Below are positions 16,790 to 24,890 of a DNA stretch of 64,000 nucleotides, one piece after another. The first letter of the stretch is position 1. Each line of letters starts with the position of its first letter. Origin of the DNA: an uncultured Collinsella sp. (GTDB lineage Bacteria; Actinomycetota; Coriobacteriia; Coriobacteriales; Coriobacteriaceae); the NCBI GenBank assembly GCA_902491565.1, contig CABUIE010000007.1:57774-121773 (forward strand), given 5' to 3'. Below the pieces are notes generated by a model. The model was not told the DNA's origin. It saw nothing but the letters and a program-made list of their open reading frames with translations, and ran no database searches. The translations under genes were made by a program, and so were the position numbers.

Positions 16790-17671
16790 TTACTGGTCAG
16801 TCGGCTTGGCGACGCCGGACTCATCGGACCAGAGCTCGACACCCTTGTTCTTAAGGTAGTTGTCGGCATAGGCGCGACGGCCGCCGGGCTTGGCGGTGAG
16901 GTCGCCCATCATGTTGGAGAAGCCGCCGTCGACCTTGATGGCGTCGCCGGTGGTGAAGTCCGAGCGCGTGGACGCCAGGAACATGACGGCGTTGGCGATA
17001 TCGCTGACCTCGCCGATGCGGCGCGTGGCGATCAGACGGCTGCGGCTCTTTTCGACCTCGGGGTCGGCGTAGAAGTTGGCCGACATCGGGGTCTTAACGA
17101 AGCAGGGTTCGACGCAGTTGGAGCGGACGCCGTAGGGGCCCCACTCGGCGGCGAGCATCTTGGACATCATGTTCACGCCGGCCTTGGTGGAGCTGTACAC
17201 GCCCGAGAACGTCTCGGGGGAGTGGCTGGCGACGGTCGAGATGTGCACCAGGCGACCCTGGCCGGCCTTGATCATCTCGCGACCAAAGCGCTGCGAGGTG
17301 ATGAAGTAACCGGTGAGGTTGACGTTGAGCACCTGCTCCCAGTCGCTCAACGGCAGGTCTTCCATGGCTGCGAAGCGCAGGATGCCGGCGGTGTTGACGA
17401 GAACGTCGACGCGGCCGAAGTCGGCGATGGTGGCATCGACGGCGGCCTGAACCTCGGCCTCGTCGGTGGCGTTCATCTTGTAGCCCTCGGCGTGGATGCC
17501 AAACTCGGCGGCGAGGTCGGCGGCTGCGGCCTTGACCTTTTCCTCGTCCAGGTCGAGCATGACGACGTTGGCGCCATTGCGGGCGAACTCGCGGCAGATC
17601 TCGGCGCCCATACCGCCGAGCGCGCCAGTCACGGCGCAGACATCGCCCTCGAGCTTAAGCCAATTGCTCAT
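16790..17671 (-). CDS. Short-chain dehydrogenase/reductase (SDR family)
   Basis: This 293-residue protein is a classical SDR. It has the cofactor loop TGALGGMG at residues 15-22, NTAG at 93-96, a Ser near 145, and the active-site pair Tyr159 and Lys163 in YSSTK. Asp40 at the end of the second strand (MLDLD) suggests NAD rather than NADP. It is the first gene of the operon and is divergent from a LysR regulator. The C-terminal extension of about 40 residues beyond the usual 250 is unusual and ends with a polar tail. Confidence 0.9.
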   Translation of the reverse strand: MSNWLKLEGDVCAVTGALGGMGAEICREFARNGANVVMLDLDEEKVKAAAADLAAEFGIHAEGYKMNATDEAEVQAAVDATIADFGRVDVLVNTAGILRFAAMEDLPLSDWEQVLNVNLTGYFITSQRFGREMIKAGQGRLVHISTVASHSPETFSGVYSSTKAGVNMMSKMLAAEWGPYGVRSNCVEPCFVKTPMSANFYADPEVEKSRSRLIATRRIGEVSDIANAVMFLASTRSDFTTGDAIKVDGGFSNMMGDLTAKPGGRRAYADNYLKNKGVELWSDESGVAKPTDQ

Positions 17672-17904
17672 AGGAACTTCCCTTCTTGTGCCTCCCGGTG
17701 GGTCGCTCCCATTAACCGACCCACGTGGTTTTCGCTGGTTATCGTATGCTTTGCATTTGCGCAGGTGAATTGCATATTTGTTAGAATGGCGTTAACCGTA
17801 GGTTTACGCTGTGCAATGTAGTTTATGCTTAACCGAGCGCGTGACCTGCGAAAATAACCCCCTGTGGCACCATGCGGTCACAGGCGCGAAAACGGGAGAT
17901 TGAC
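17672..17904. promoter_or_regulatory. Divergent control region between the SDR operon and the LysR gene
   Basis: This 233-base gap is more AT-rich than its neighbours. An imperfect dyad with arms near GTTAACC and GGTTTAC lies at about 17790-17808 and fits the LysR-box pattern of a T and an A at the ends of an interrupted palindrome. Autoregulation plus activation of the SDR operon is the expected arrangement for such a pair. Confidence 0.45.
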
Positions 17905-18783
17905 GTGTACGATCGACGACTTGAGGCCATATCGGCCGCCGCGGAGCTGGGAAGCTTCTCGCGTGCGGCGGCAAAATTGCGCGTGTCGACCCCGGCGCTC
18001 GTCAAGCAGGTGTCGGGATTCGAGGCCGAGTTCGGCATCACGCTGTTCGAACGCTCGCACTCGGGCGTCAAGGTGACGCCGGCGGGCGCACTGCTGGTGG
18101 ACGACGCGCGCTCGATCATGCGGCAGTCCGAGGACGCGCTGCGCCGTGCCCGACGCGCGGCGGGCGATGGCGGTGCCGTGCGCCTGGGCGTGTCGATGAT
18201 GTGCCCGGGGCGCCAAACGCTGTCGATGTGGTCGGGCATCCACGATCTGGAACCGTCGCTGCGATTTGAGATCGTGCCGGTAAGCGACCTCTACGACGAA
18301 CGCGAGACCGTCATGCGCAGCCTCGGTCGCGAGGTCGATGTGGTGCAGTCGAGTTTTTCGACCCCGCGCTGGGGTGACGCCTGCCAAAAGCTCCGCATCG
18401 TTAACGTGCCGTTTTATATCGACCTGCCGCGCACGAGCCCGCTGGCGCGCAAGACACGCATTACGGTTGCCGACCTGGAGGGCATGCGCCTGCGCGTGCT
18501 CCGCCACGGCAACGACGCAATGGACAGCCTGCGCATCGACCTTCTGGCCGACGGCGGCGTTGACGTGATCGACGTGGACAGCTTTGACTTTGCGCTCTTT
18601 AACGAGGCAGAGGAAAAGGGCGACGCGGTGCTCACCTGCGGCGCATGGTCGGGGGTACACCCGGCCTTTGTGGGCGTGCCGTTCCTATGCGGTCGCGAGG
18701 TGCCGGTCTTTTTGCACTATCCGCTCGAGCCCACCCTCCAAGTCCAAAAATTCGTCAACGCCATGGCACAACTTCTCAAATAG
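17905..18783 (+). CDS. LysR-family transcriptional regulator
   Basis: This 292-residue protein has an N-terminal winged helix-turn-helix (AAAELGSFSRAAAKLRVS) and a C-terminal periplasmic-binding-protein-like effector domain. I chose the GTG at 17905, six bases after GGGAG, so that the protein starts at the usual place just before the recognition domain; the ATG at 17872 would add eleven residues. It is divergent from the SDR-MFS-Gfo/Idh operon and probably activates it in response to the imported substrate. Confidence 0.87.
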   Translation: MYDRRLEAISAAAELGSFSRAAAKLRVSTPALVKQVSGFEAEFGITLFERSHSGVKVTPAGALLVDDARSIMRQSEDALRRARRAAGDGGAVRLGVSMMCPGRQTLSMWSGIHDLEPSLRFEIVPVSDLYDERETVMRSLGREVDVVQSSFSTPRWGDACQKLRIVNVPFYIDLPRTSPLARKTRITVADLEGMRLRVLRHGNDAMDSLRIDLLADGGVDVIDVDSFDFALFNEAEEKGDAVLTCGAWSGVHPAFVGVPFLCGREVPVFLHYPLEPTLQVQKFVNAMAQLLK

Positions 18784-18826
18784 CCAAAAGAGTCCCGTCC
18801 CAAATTAGCTACCCTTTGCTACGGGT

Positions 18827-19918
18827 TTAGCGGTCCTCGCGTTGCGGCCCGGCTGCCTCGGCTGTCTTTACGCGGTTCTTGTCGATGTACATGTTTTTGT
18901 CGGCCTGAGAAAAGAGCTCACGCATCATAGGCGGTTCATCAAAATCACTGGAAAGCGCGTAGCCCACCGCATAGCTGATAGGCATGTCGGGGTGAGCCTC
19001 GGAATACTCGTTCACGTTTGCACGAACCCGAGTAAGACAGGACTCAACGGCAGCCCGATCGGCATCCCATAGCACCGCGATAAACTCATCGTCACCGTCG
19101 CGGCCCACAAAGCAGGTCTCGGACGCCACGCACCCCAGCTGCTGGGCAAAAGAACGGATGTATTCGTCGCCCTTCTCGTGGCCGAAGTTGTTATTGACCG
19201 TATGCAGATTGTTAAGGTCGAAGACGCACACCGCAACGGGCGCCTCCGCGGAGACAGGCTGCTCCTGCCCCAAGACCTCCTCGCACTTGTTCTTGTTGGG
19301 CAGTCCTGTGGCTTCGTCGAGATAGACTTTGTTGTGCAGTTCGCGATTGAGCGCGGCAGTTCGCACCGCGCGAACAAGTTCGACCGCAAAGGTCGCCACC
19401 AAGCCCACGATGTCGATGATCACCAAGCCCTCGAGATAGTTGAGCGCCGACGCCTTCTCCTGAGAGTAGTCCTCTGCGAGTCGCGTAGCATCGTCGCAAA
19501 TGCCAAAGAACTCCTCGCTCATGGAGATGATGTCGGTGTTCTCATAGCCGACTTCGCGCACGCGGGTAATCTCGGTGCGAAGCTCGTCAAAATAGCTCGC
19601 GAGTTCGGTCATCTTTGCCTGGTACTCATCGTCATCGAGACGGACGAGGTTGAGGTCGTCACTTCCGTAACGCAAACCGTTGATGTATGAATCCACGGCT
19701 TTGAGCAGGTCATCTTGAGGCTGGCCCGCATCCTCGAGCTTAACGATTCGCTGCGTGGTACCGCGCACCAGACCGGCGTAGTTGACCACACGCGCCGTGC
19801 CCTGGATATCGGAGACGAGCAGCATAACATTGATGAAGAAGAAAATGAGAACTGCCGTGAGCACCATCATGAGCAGGCGCACCGCCTGGCCGGCCTTCTT
19901 GGCGACAGAAGTATTCAC
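18827..19918 (-). CDS. Membrane GGDEF-domain protein with altered active-site motif
   Basis: This 363-residue protein has transmembrane segments at about 15-37 and 164-182. The extracytoplasmic domain between them opens with VNYAGLVRGTTQRI, as in PilJ/NarX-type sensor regions. The cytoplasmic GGDEF domain keeps the DEATGLPNKN start, but the signature reads RDGDDEF at 273-279, so the second glycine of GGDEF is Asp. That change often reduces or removes cyclase activity, so it may be a c-di-GMP or GTP sensor rather than a maker. It is a single gene, convergent with the LysR gene. Confidence 0.83.
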   Translation of the reverse strand: MNTSVAKKAGQAVRLLMMVLTAVLIFFFINVMLLVSDIQGTARVVNYAGLVRGTTQRIVKLEDAGQPQDDLLKAVDSYINGLRYGSDDLNLVRLDDDEYQAKMTELASYFDELRTEITRVREVGYENTDIISMSEEFFGICDDATRLAEDYSQEKASALNYLEGLVIIDIVGLVATFAVELVRAVRTAALNRELHNKVYLDEATGLPNKNKCEEVLGQEQPVSAEAPVAVCVFDLNNLHTVNNNFGHEKGDEYIRSFAQQLGCVASETCFVGRDGDDEFIAVLWDADRAAVESCLTRVRANVNEYSEAHPDMPISYAVGYALSSDFDEPPMMRELFSQADKNMYIDKNRVKTAEAAGPQREDR

Positions 19919-20108
19919 AAGTTCACTCCCCTAAATGACAAAAGAACAGGTAGCACGCAGTGTGCTGAAATTCATGGGTGGTTAACTCTACCATATGGGC
20001 CAGCAGCCTCAAACTGCAGTAGACGCTCGTCCAAATTGGCGTGACGCTTGTCTTGTTGTTCTTGACCTGGCCGCGCTATCGAACATGTTTCTGGTCTTGG
20101 ATCACCAT

Positions 20109-20280
20109 GGGAAAGCTCATCCCGTTTTGTGCGTCCAGAGTGGGATGCGGCTTCCCAAAGGTGCCGTTAGGGGAAACCACATCCCGGTTTATGCCCTTGA
20201 AATGGGATGCCGTTTCCCGGAGGGGGTCCAGCGGGAAACGGCATCCCATTTTGGGCCCGAAAAGTGGGATACGGTTTCCG
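20109..20280. repeat. Array of six alternating inverted 15-base repeats with constant spacing
   Basis: Units of the form GGGATGCNGNTTCCC and its reverse complement alternate at 20109, 20142, 20171, 20204, 20233 and 20266. The spacers are 18, 14, 18, 14 and 18 bases, which gives a 62-base period. Units four and five pair perfectly over 15 bases; units two and three pair over 13 of 15. The array lies upstream of the GGDEF gene and downstream of the ABC exporter. There is no cas gene and the spacers are too short for CRISPR. It could form a series of hairpins in DNA or RNA. Confidence 0.8.
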
Positions 20281-20289
20281 GCCGGCATG

Positions 20290-20330
20290 AATAAAGCCTC
20301 CGCAGCTCGTGTGGCTGCGGAGGCTTTATT
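20290..20330. terminator. Bidirectional terminator downstream of the ABC exporter
   Basis: Seventeen-base arms at 20290-20306 and 20314-20330 pair perfectly, with AATAAA at one end and TTTATT at the other. Confidence 0.85.
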
Positions 20331-20367
20331 CGTTGCGGCGCATTGTGTTTGGGTCGTTGAGATGAGT

Positions 20368-20432
20368 CGATTTGCCCCGAAAGAGGAGGGCATTGACCTT
20401 AGGGTCATGCCCGACGAATGAGCGGCAAATCG
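20368..20432. repeat. Nested palindrome next to the ABC exporter stop codon
   Basis: CGATTTGCC at 20368-20376 pairs with GGCAAATCG at 20424-20432. Inside lies a second stem with GGGCAT and TGACC arms at 20388-20412. Together they form a hairpin of about 65 bases between the exporter and its terminator. Confidence 0.55.
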
Positions 20433-20451
20433 GCCATCTCGGCGAGCCGAA

Positions 20452-22371
20452 CTACTCCAGCTCAAACGCTCCGGTATAGAGCTGATAGTAGTATCCGCGC
20501 TTGGCGATCAGCTCGTCGTGGTTGCCGCGCTCGATGATGCGGCCGTGGTCCAGACAGATGATTGCGTCGGAGTTGCGCACGGTGGACAGGCGGTGCGCGA
20601 TGACAAACGTCGTGCGGCCTTCCATGAGCTTGTCCATGCCGGCTTGCACGATGGCCTCGGTGCGGGTATCGATGCTCGACGTGGCCTCGTCCAGGATCAT
20701 CGCCGGCGGATCGGCGACGGCGGCGCGTGCGATCGAGATCAGCTGGCGCTGGCCCTGCGACAGCTGGGCGCCGTTGCCGGTGAGCATCGTGTCGTAGCCG
20801 TCGGGCAGGCGGGTGATAAAGTCGTCCGCGCCGGCGAGCTTTGCTGCCGCGATGCACTCCTCGTCGGTGGCATCCAGATTGCCGTAGCGGATGTTATCCA
20901 TCACGGTGCCGGTGAACAGGTTTACGTCCTGCAGCACCACGCCCAGCGAGCGGCGCAGATCGGCCTTGCGGATCTTGTTGACGTTGATGCCGTCGTAGCG
21001 GATCTTGCCGTCGGCGATGTCATAGAAGCGGTTGATGAGGTTGGTGATGGTCGTCTTGCCCGCACCGGTGGCACCGACAAACGCGACCTTCTGGCCCGGC
21101 TTGGCAAACACGGACACGCCGTGCAGTACCTCGTGGTCGGGCGTGTAGCCAAAGTCGACGTTGTCCATGACCAGGTCGCCGCGCAGCGGTACGTACTCGA
21201 TCTCGCCGGTTGCGCGGTGCGGATGCTTCCACGCCCACATGCCGGTGTGGTGGTCGGCTTCCTCGAGCTGCCAGGTATCGGGGTTCACCTGCGCGTTGAC
21301 GAGCGTCACGTAGCCTTCGTCGGTCTCGGGCTTCTCGTCGATGAGCTCAAAGATACGGTCGGCGCCGGCGAGGCCCATGACCACGGCGTTGATCTGCTGC
21401 GAGATCTGGCCGATCTGTCCGCAGAACTGCTTGGTCATGTTGAGGAACGGCACTACGACGGCGATGGACAGCGTCATGCCCGAGATGCTCAGGTTGGGCA
21501 CGCCCAGCGCCAGGAAAATGCCGCCTGCCAGTGCGACCAGCACGTAGAGCAGGTTGCCCAGGTTCATAAGGATGGGCATGAGGATGTTGGCGTACATGTT
21601 GGCCTTCTGGGAAACCTCGAAGAGCTTTTCGTTGCGCTCGTCAAAATCGGCCTCGGCGGCAGACTCGTGGCAGAATGCCTTGACGACCTTCTGGCCGTTC
21701 ATGACTTCCTCGATATGGCCCTCGACCACGCCGAGCTCGGTCTGCTGCGCAATGAAGAAGCGCGCGGAGTTGGAGCCGAGCAGCTTGGTCATAAAGGTCA
21801 TAAAGGCGACGCCCGCCACAATGACCAGGCACATCCACACGCTGTAGTACAGCATGATAAAGAACACCGTGACGATGACGATGGTCGTCATGAGCAGGTT
21901 GGGCAGCGACTGGCTGATCATCTGGCGCAGCGTGTCGATGTCGTTGGTGTAGTGGCTCATGATGTCGCCGCGCTGGTGCGTGTCGAAGTAGCGAATCGGC
22001 AGGTCCTGCATGCGGTTGAACATCTTCTCGCGCAGTTTCTCGAGCGAGCCCTGCGTGACGATGGCCATGGCGCGGTTCCAGAAGAGCGAGGACAGGATGC
22101 CGACGCCGTAGATGCAGGCGAGGGTGGTCACGAGCTGTGCGATCTTGGGCTGCGCGGTCGTCCAATCGCCCGACTGCCACGATTCGCTAATAATCTGCAG
22201 GGCGCTCTGAAGGAAGGTCGCGCCGATGGAGTTGATGATGGCGCAGAGCACCACGCCGACGACGACGAGGGGCAAAAGCACGGGGTAGAAGCCAAAGAGC
22301 GTCTTGATGAGGCGCGACATGGTGCCGCCCTTGCGGTTGAGCGCGCGCTCGGCGGTCGTTGCCTTACTCAT
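20452..22371 (-). CDS. ABC exporter half-transporter, catalytically complete subunit of a heterodimer
   Basis: This 639-residue protein has six transmembrane segments fused to an ATPase domain. Walker A is GATGAGKT, the signature is LSQGQ, Walker B ends ILDEATSS with the catalytic Glu, and the H-loop His is present in IAHRLSTV. Between the membrane and ATPase domains is an unusual insert rich in Trp and His. The start at 22371 overlaps the stop of the upstream half-transporter and follows GGAGGCG. With that partner it forms an asymmetric BmrCD/TM287-288-like exporter at the inner membrane, probably for drugs or lipids. MarR control upstream fits drug efflux. Confidence 0.9.
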   Translation of the reverse strand: MSKATTAERALNRKGGTMSRLIKTLFGFYPVLLPLVVVGVVLCAIINSIGATFLQSALQIISESWQSGDWTTAQPKIAQLVTTLACIYGVGILSSLFWNRAMAIVTQGSLEKLREKMFNRMQDLPIRYFDTHQRGDIMSHYTNDIDTLRQMISQSLPNLLMTTIVIVTVFFIMLYYSVWMCLVIVAGVAFMTFMTKLLGSNSARFFIAQQTELGVVEGHIEEVMNGQKVVKAFCHESAAEADFDERNEKLFEVSQKANMYANILMPILMNLGNLLYVLVALAGGIFLALGVPNLSISGMTLSIAVVVPFLNMTKQFCGQIGQISQQINAVVMGLAGADRIFELIDEKPETDEGYVTLVNAQVNPDTWQLEEADHHTGMWAWKHPHRATGEIEYVPLRGDLVMDNVDFGYTPDHEVLHGVSVFAKPGQKVAFVGATGAGKTTITNLINRFYDIADGKIRYDGINVNKIRKADLRRSLGVVLQDVNLFTGTVMDNIRYGNLDATDEECIAAAKLAGADDFITRLPDGYDTMLTGNGAQLSQGQRQLISIARAAVADPPAMILDEATSSIDTRTEAIVQAGMDKLMEGRTTFVIAHRLSTVRNSDAIICLDHGRIIERGNHDELIAKRGYYYQLYTGAFELE

Positions 22372-24178
22372 GTGCCTCGCCTCCTTCCTGGGTCTGAGCT
22401 TGCGTTGCGGATGCCTCGGTGTCGGCCTCGCCGGCCCCTTCGCCCTCGGCAGACATCTTGTTTTGCGAGGTGAAGGTCTCGCGGTAGATCTCGCTTGTCT
22501 TGAGTAGCTCGTCATGGCTGCCGATCTGAGCGATACGGCCGCCCTCCATGACGATGATGCGGTCTGCGTCTTGCACGGAGCTAATGCGCTGGGCGATGAT
22601 GAGCTTGGTCGTGTCGGGCAGATAACTTGCCAGCCCTGCGCGGATCTTGGCGTCGGTCTTGGTGTCGACGGCGCTGGTGGAGTCGTCCAGGATCAAGATC
22701 TTGGGGCGACGCAGCAGGGCACGCGCAATGCACAGGCGCTGCTTCTGACCGCCGGAAACATTGGAGCCGCCCTGTTCGATCCAGGTGTCATAGCCCTTGG
22801 GGAAGCCGTCGACAAACTCGTCGGCGCAGGCCAGATACGCGGCCTCGCGGACCTCCTCGTCGGTGGCGTTCGGGTCTCCCCAACGCAGGTTCTCGGCAAT
22901 CGTGCCGCTAAACAGCACGTTTTTCTGTAGCACCATGGCCACTTGGTGGCGCAGCGCGTCCAGGTCGTAGTCGCGTACGTCCATGCCGCCCACGCGCACG
23001 GTGCCTTCGGTGGCGTCGTACAGACGGGCGATGAGGTTTACAAGCGTGGACTTGGCCGAGCCGGTACCGCCGATGATACCGATGGTCTCGCCGCTCTTAA
23101 TGTGCAGGTCGATATCGTCGAGCGCCTGGCGCTTCGCATGCGCGGAATACTTAAAGCTCACGTGGTCAAAGTCGATGGAACCGTCGGCAACCTCGAGCAC
23201 GGGCTCGGCGGGATCGGCGATCGTGGGCTCGGCGGCCAGCACCTCGGTAATGCGGTGCGCCGATTCGTCGGCCATGGTCACCATGACAAAGATCGTCGAC
23301 AGCTGCATCAGGCTCATGAGGATCGCGAAGCCATAGGTAAAGATCGAGGAGAGCTGGCCCACGTCGAACAGCGTGCCCTGGCTTGTGATGATGAGCTTGG
23401 AGCCCAGGTAGATGATGACGACGAACGCGCCGTTGACGCAGATGTTCATCATGGGGTTGTTAAAGGCGAGCAGCTTCTCGGCGCGGGTGAAGTCCATCTG
23501 GACGTCGCGCGCGGCGGTCGCGAACTTCTCCTTCTCAAAGTCTTCGCGCACATAGCTCTTGACCACGCGCATGCCGGTGACGTTTTCCTCGACGGACTCG
23601 TTAAGGGCGTCGTACTTGTGGAACACGCGCGAGAAGATGGGGCGTACCTTAAAGATGATAAAGAACAGTCCAAAGCCCAGCAGCGGAATGATGACCAGGT
23701 AGACCATGGCGACGCTGCCGCCCATGATAAATGCCATGGTAAAGGCGAAGATCAAGACCAGCGGCGCGCGCACGGCGATACGGATGATCATCATAAAGGC
23801 CTGCTGAACGTTGTTGATGTCAGTGGTCAGACGCGTGACGAGCGAGGAGCTCGAGAACTCATCGATGTTGGCAAAGCTGAACGTCTGGATCTTGTAGAAC
23901 AGGTCGTGACGCAGGTTCTTGGCGAAGCCGCAGCTCGCATGGCTGCAGGTGACGCCGGCAGCGGCGCCTAAAGCAAGCGACGTCAGCGCGATGAGCACCA
24001 AAAAGCCTGCGATGGGAAGCATCTCGGCTACGGTGGCACCGTCTTTGATGGCGTCGATCAGGTTGGCGGTGATAAATGGAATCAGCACCTCGCAGAGCAC
24101 CTCGCCAAGCACGAGCAATGGCGTGGCAACAGCGACTTTCATATAGTCGCGGATGCTGCCCATGAGGGTTTTAATCAT
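22364..24178 (-). CDS. ABC exporter half-transporter, degenerate-site subunit of a heterodimer
   Basis: This 604-residue half-transporter has an intact Walker A (GGTGSAKST) and a good VSGGQ signature. After Walker B the catalytic Glu is replaced by Asp (LILDDSTS), and the H-loop His is Gln (IAQRISSV). These changes are typical of the degenerate nucleotide site in heterodimeric exporters such as BmrC. The C-terminus is a low-complexity tail of Glu, Ala and Thr. It overlaps the MarR gene upstream (8 bases) and the second half-transporter downstream, so all three are translated together. Confidence 0.9.
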   Translation of the reverse strand: MIKTLMGSIRDYMKVAVATPLLVLGEVLCEVLIPFITANLIDAIKDGATVAEMLPIAGFLVLIALTSLALGAAAGVTCSHASCGFAKNLRHDLFYKIQTFSFANIDEFSSSSLVTRLTTDINNVQQAFMMIIRIAVRAPLVLIFAFTMAFIMGGSVAMVYLVIIPLLGFGLFFIIFKVRPIFSRVFHKYDALNESVEENVTGMRVVKSYVREDFEKEKFATAARDVQMDFTRAEKLLAFNNPMMNICVNGAFVVIIYLGSKLIITSQGTLFDVGQLSSIFTYGFAILMSLMQLSTIFVMVTMADESAHRITEVLAAEPTIADPAEPVLEVADGSIDFDHVSFKYSAHAKRQALDDIDLHIKSGETIGIIGGTGSAKSTLVNLIARLYDATEGTVRVGGMDVRDYDLDALRHQVAMVLQKNVLFSGTIAENLRWGDPNATDEEVREAAYLACADEFVDGFPKGYDTWIEQGGSNVSGGQKQRLCIARALLRRPKILILDDSTSAVDTKTDAKIRAGLASYLPDTTKLIIAQRISSVQDADRIIVMEGGRIAQIGSHDELLKTSEIYRETFTSQNKMSAEGEGAGEADTEASATQAQTQEGGEAHE

Positions 24179-24677
24179 CCAGTTCCTCCCAGGTTACACG
24201 GATTTTCTCGAGCATTTCGGCGAGCTGCTCGCGCTCGTCGTGAGTGAGGGCACTAAAGGCCCGTTCTCTAAAGCGGATGCGGGCCGCCTGGTCGATGCGG
24301 GCGTTTTCCCGGCCGGTTTCGGTCAGACGAATGGTGAGTTGCCGTCGATCCTTGGGGTTACGGCTGCGCTCGATGAGGCCGTTGACCTCGAGCTTGGACA
24401 GGATCTCGGAAAGCGACCCCGGCTTGAGGTCAAAGTGCATGCCGAGTTCCTGCTGCGACATCTCGCCGCCGGGCTGCTTGGCCAGCAGGCAGATGATGGG
24501 CGCCTTGCCGGACACGCCTCCGCCATGAAAATGCATGTAATGGCCGCAAAAACCCAGGCCGCTCAGGATGCGCTTGGCGAGTTTGTCTTCGGCGCTGACC
24601 GCTTCGGGTATGTCTACCGGTTGCGACGGGTCACTGCCTGGCTCGTGCGAACAAAGGTTAAGAGGTTCATCGCACAT
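24171..24677 (-). CDS. MarR-family transcriptional regulator
   Basis: This 168-residue protein has a MarR winged helix: the recognition region runs through SQQELGMHFDLKPGSLSEILSKL, followed by the wing (RNPKDRRQLTIRLT). The N-terminal 40 residues are an acidic, cysteine-containing extension before the domain. It is first in an operon with the two ABC half-transporters and most likely represses it. A dyad just upstream (24702-24731) is a candidate operator. Confidence 0.88.
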   Translation of the reverse strand: MCDEPLNLCSHEPGSDPSQPVDIPEAVSAEDKLAKRILSGLGFCGHYMHFHGGGVSGKAPIICLLAKQPGGEMSQQELGMHFDLKPGSLSEILSKLEVNGLIERSRNPKDRRQLTIRLTETGRENARIDQAARIRFRERAFSALTHDEREQLAEMLEKIRVTWEELDD

Positions 24678-24701
24678 GAATTAGTGTTGCTCCTTTCTTT
24701 A

Positions 24702-24731
24702 GTTAGGTAGTGGAATTGTTTTGTGCCTAAC
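24702..24731. promoter_or_regulatory. Candidate MarR operator
   Basis: GTTAGGTA at 24702-24709 and TGCCTAAC at 24724-24731 form a near-perfect inverted repeat 25 bases before the MarR start codon. Position and symmetry fit an autoregulatory MarR site. Confidence 0.5.
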
Positions 24732-24777
24732 CAATCTAGGAGCATGAGAAATGAATGTCAAGGTACCAAACTTATTA

Positions 24778-24826
24778 AGTTACGGCGTTTTGCCAAACGC
24801 CGTAACCGCTCGACGCTGCAAACGCT
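24778..24826. repeat. Partial copy of the composite intergenic element
   Basis: Only the first hairpin (arms AGTTACGGCG and CGCCGTAAC) and the following GCTCGACGCTGC segment are present. The second hairpin found in the copies near 37.6, 43.6 and 59.3 kb is missing. It lies just upstream of the kinase gene. Confidence 0.65.
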
Positions 24827-24890
24827 CCCTGCGCTACACTTAGTTGCACTGTGGCGCCGTTGCGCCGCGCCCGATCCAAGGGGGACACTC

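Noticed and set aside
16103..17821. 572-codon open frame on the plus strand
   Set aside because: It is antisense to the MFS and SDR genes and is Gly/His/Asp-rich shadow sequence.
20109..20280. CRISPR-like appearance of the repeat array
   Set aside because: Units alternate in orientation, spacers are only 14 or 18 bases, and there is no cas gene nearby.
20518..22473. 651-codon open frame on the plus strand
   Set aside because: It is antisense to the ABC exporter gene.
22943..23971. 342-codon open frame on the plus strand
   Set aside because: It is antisense to the first ABC half-transporter gene.
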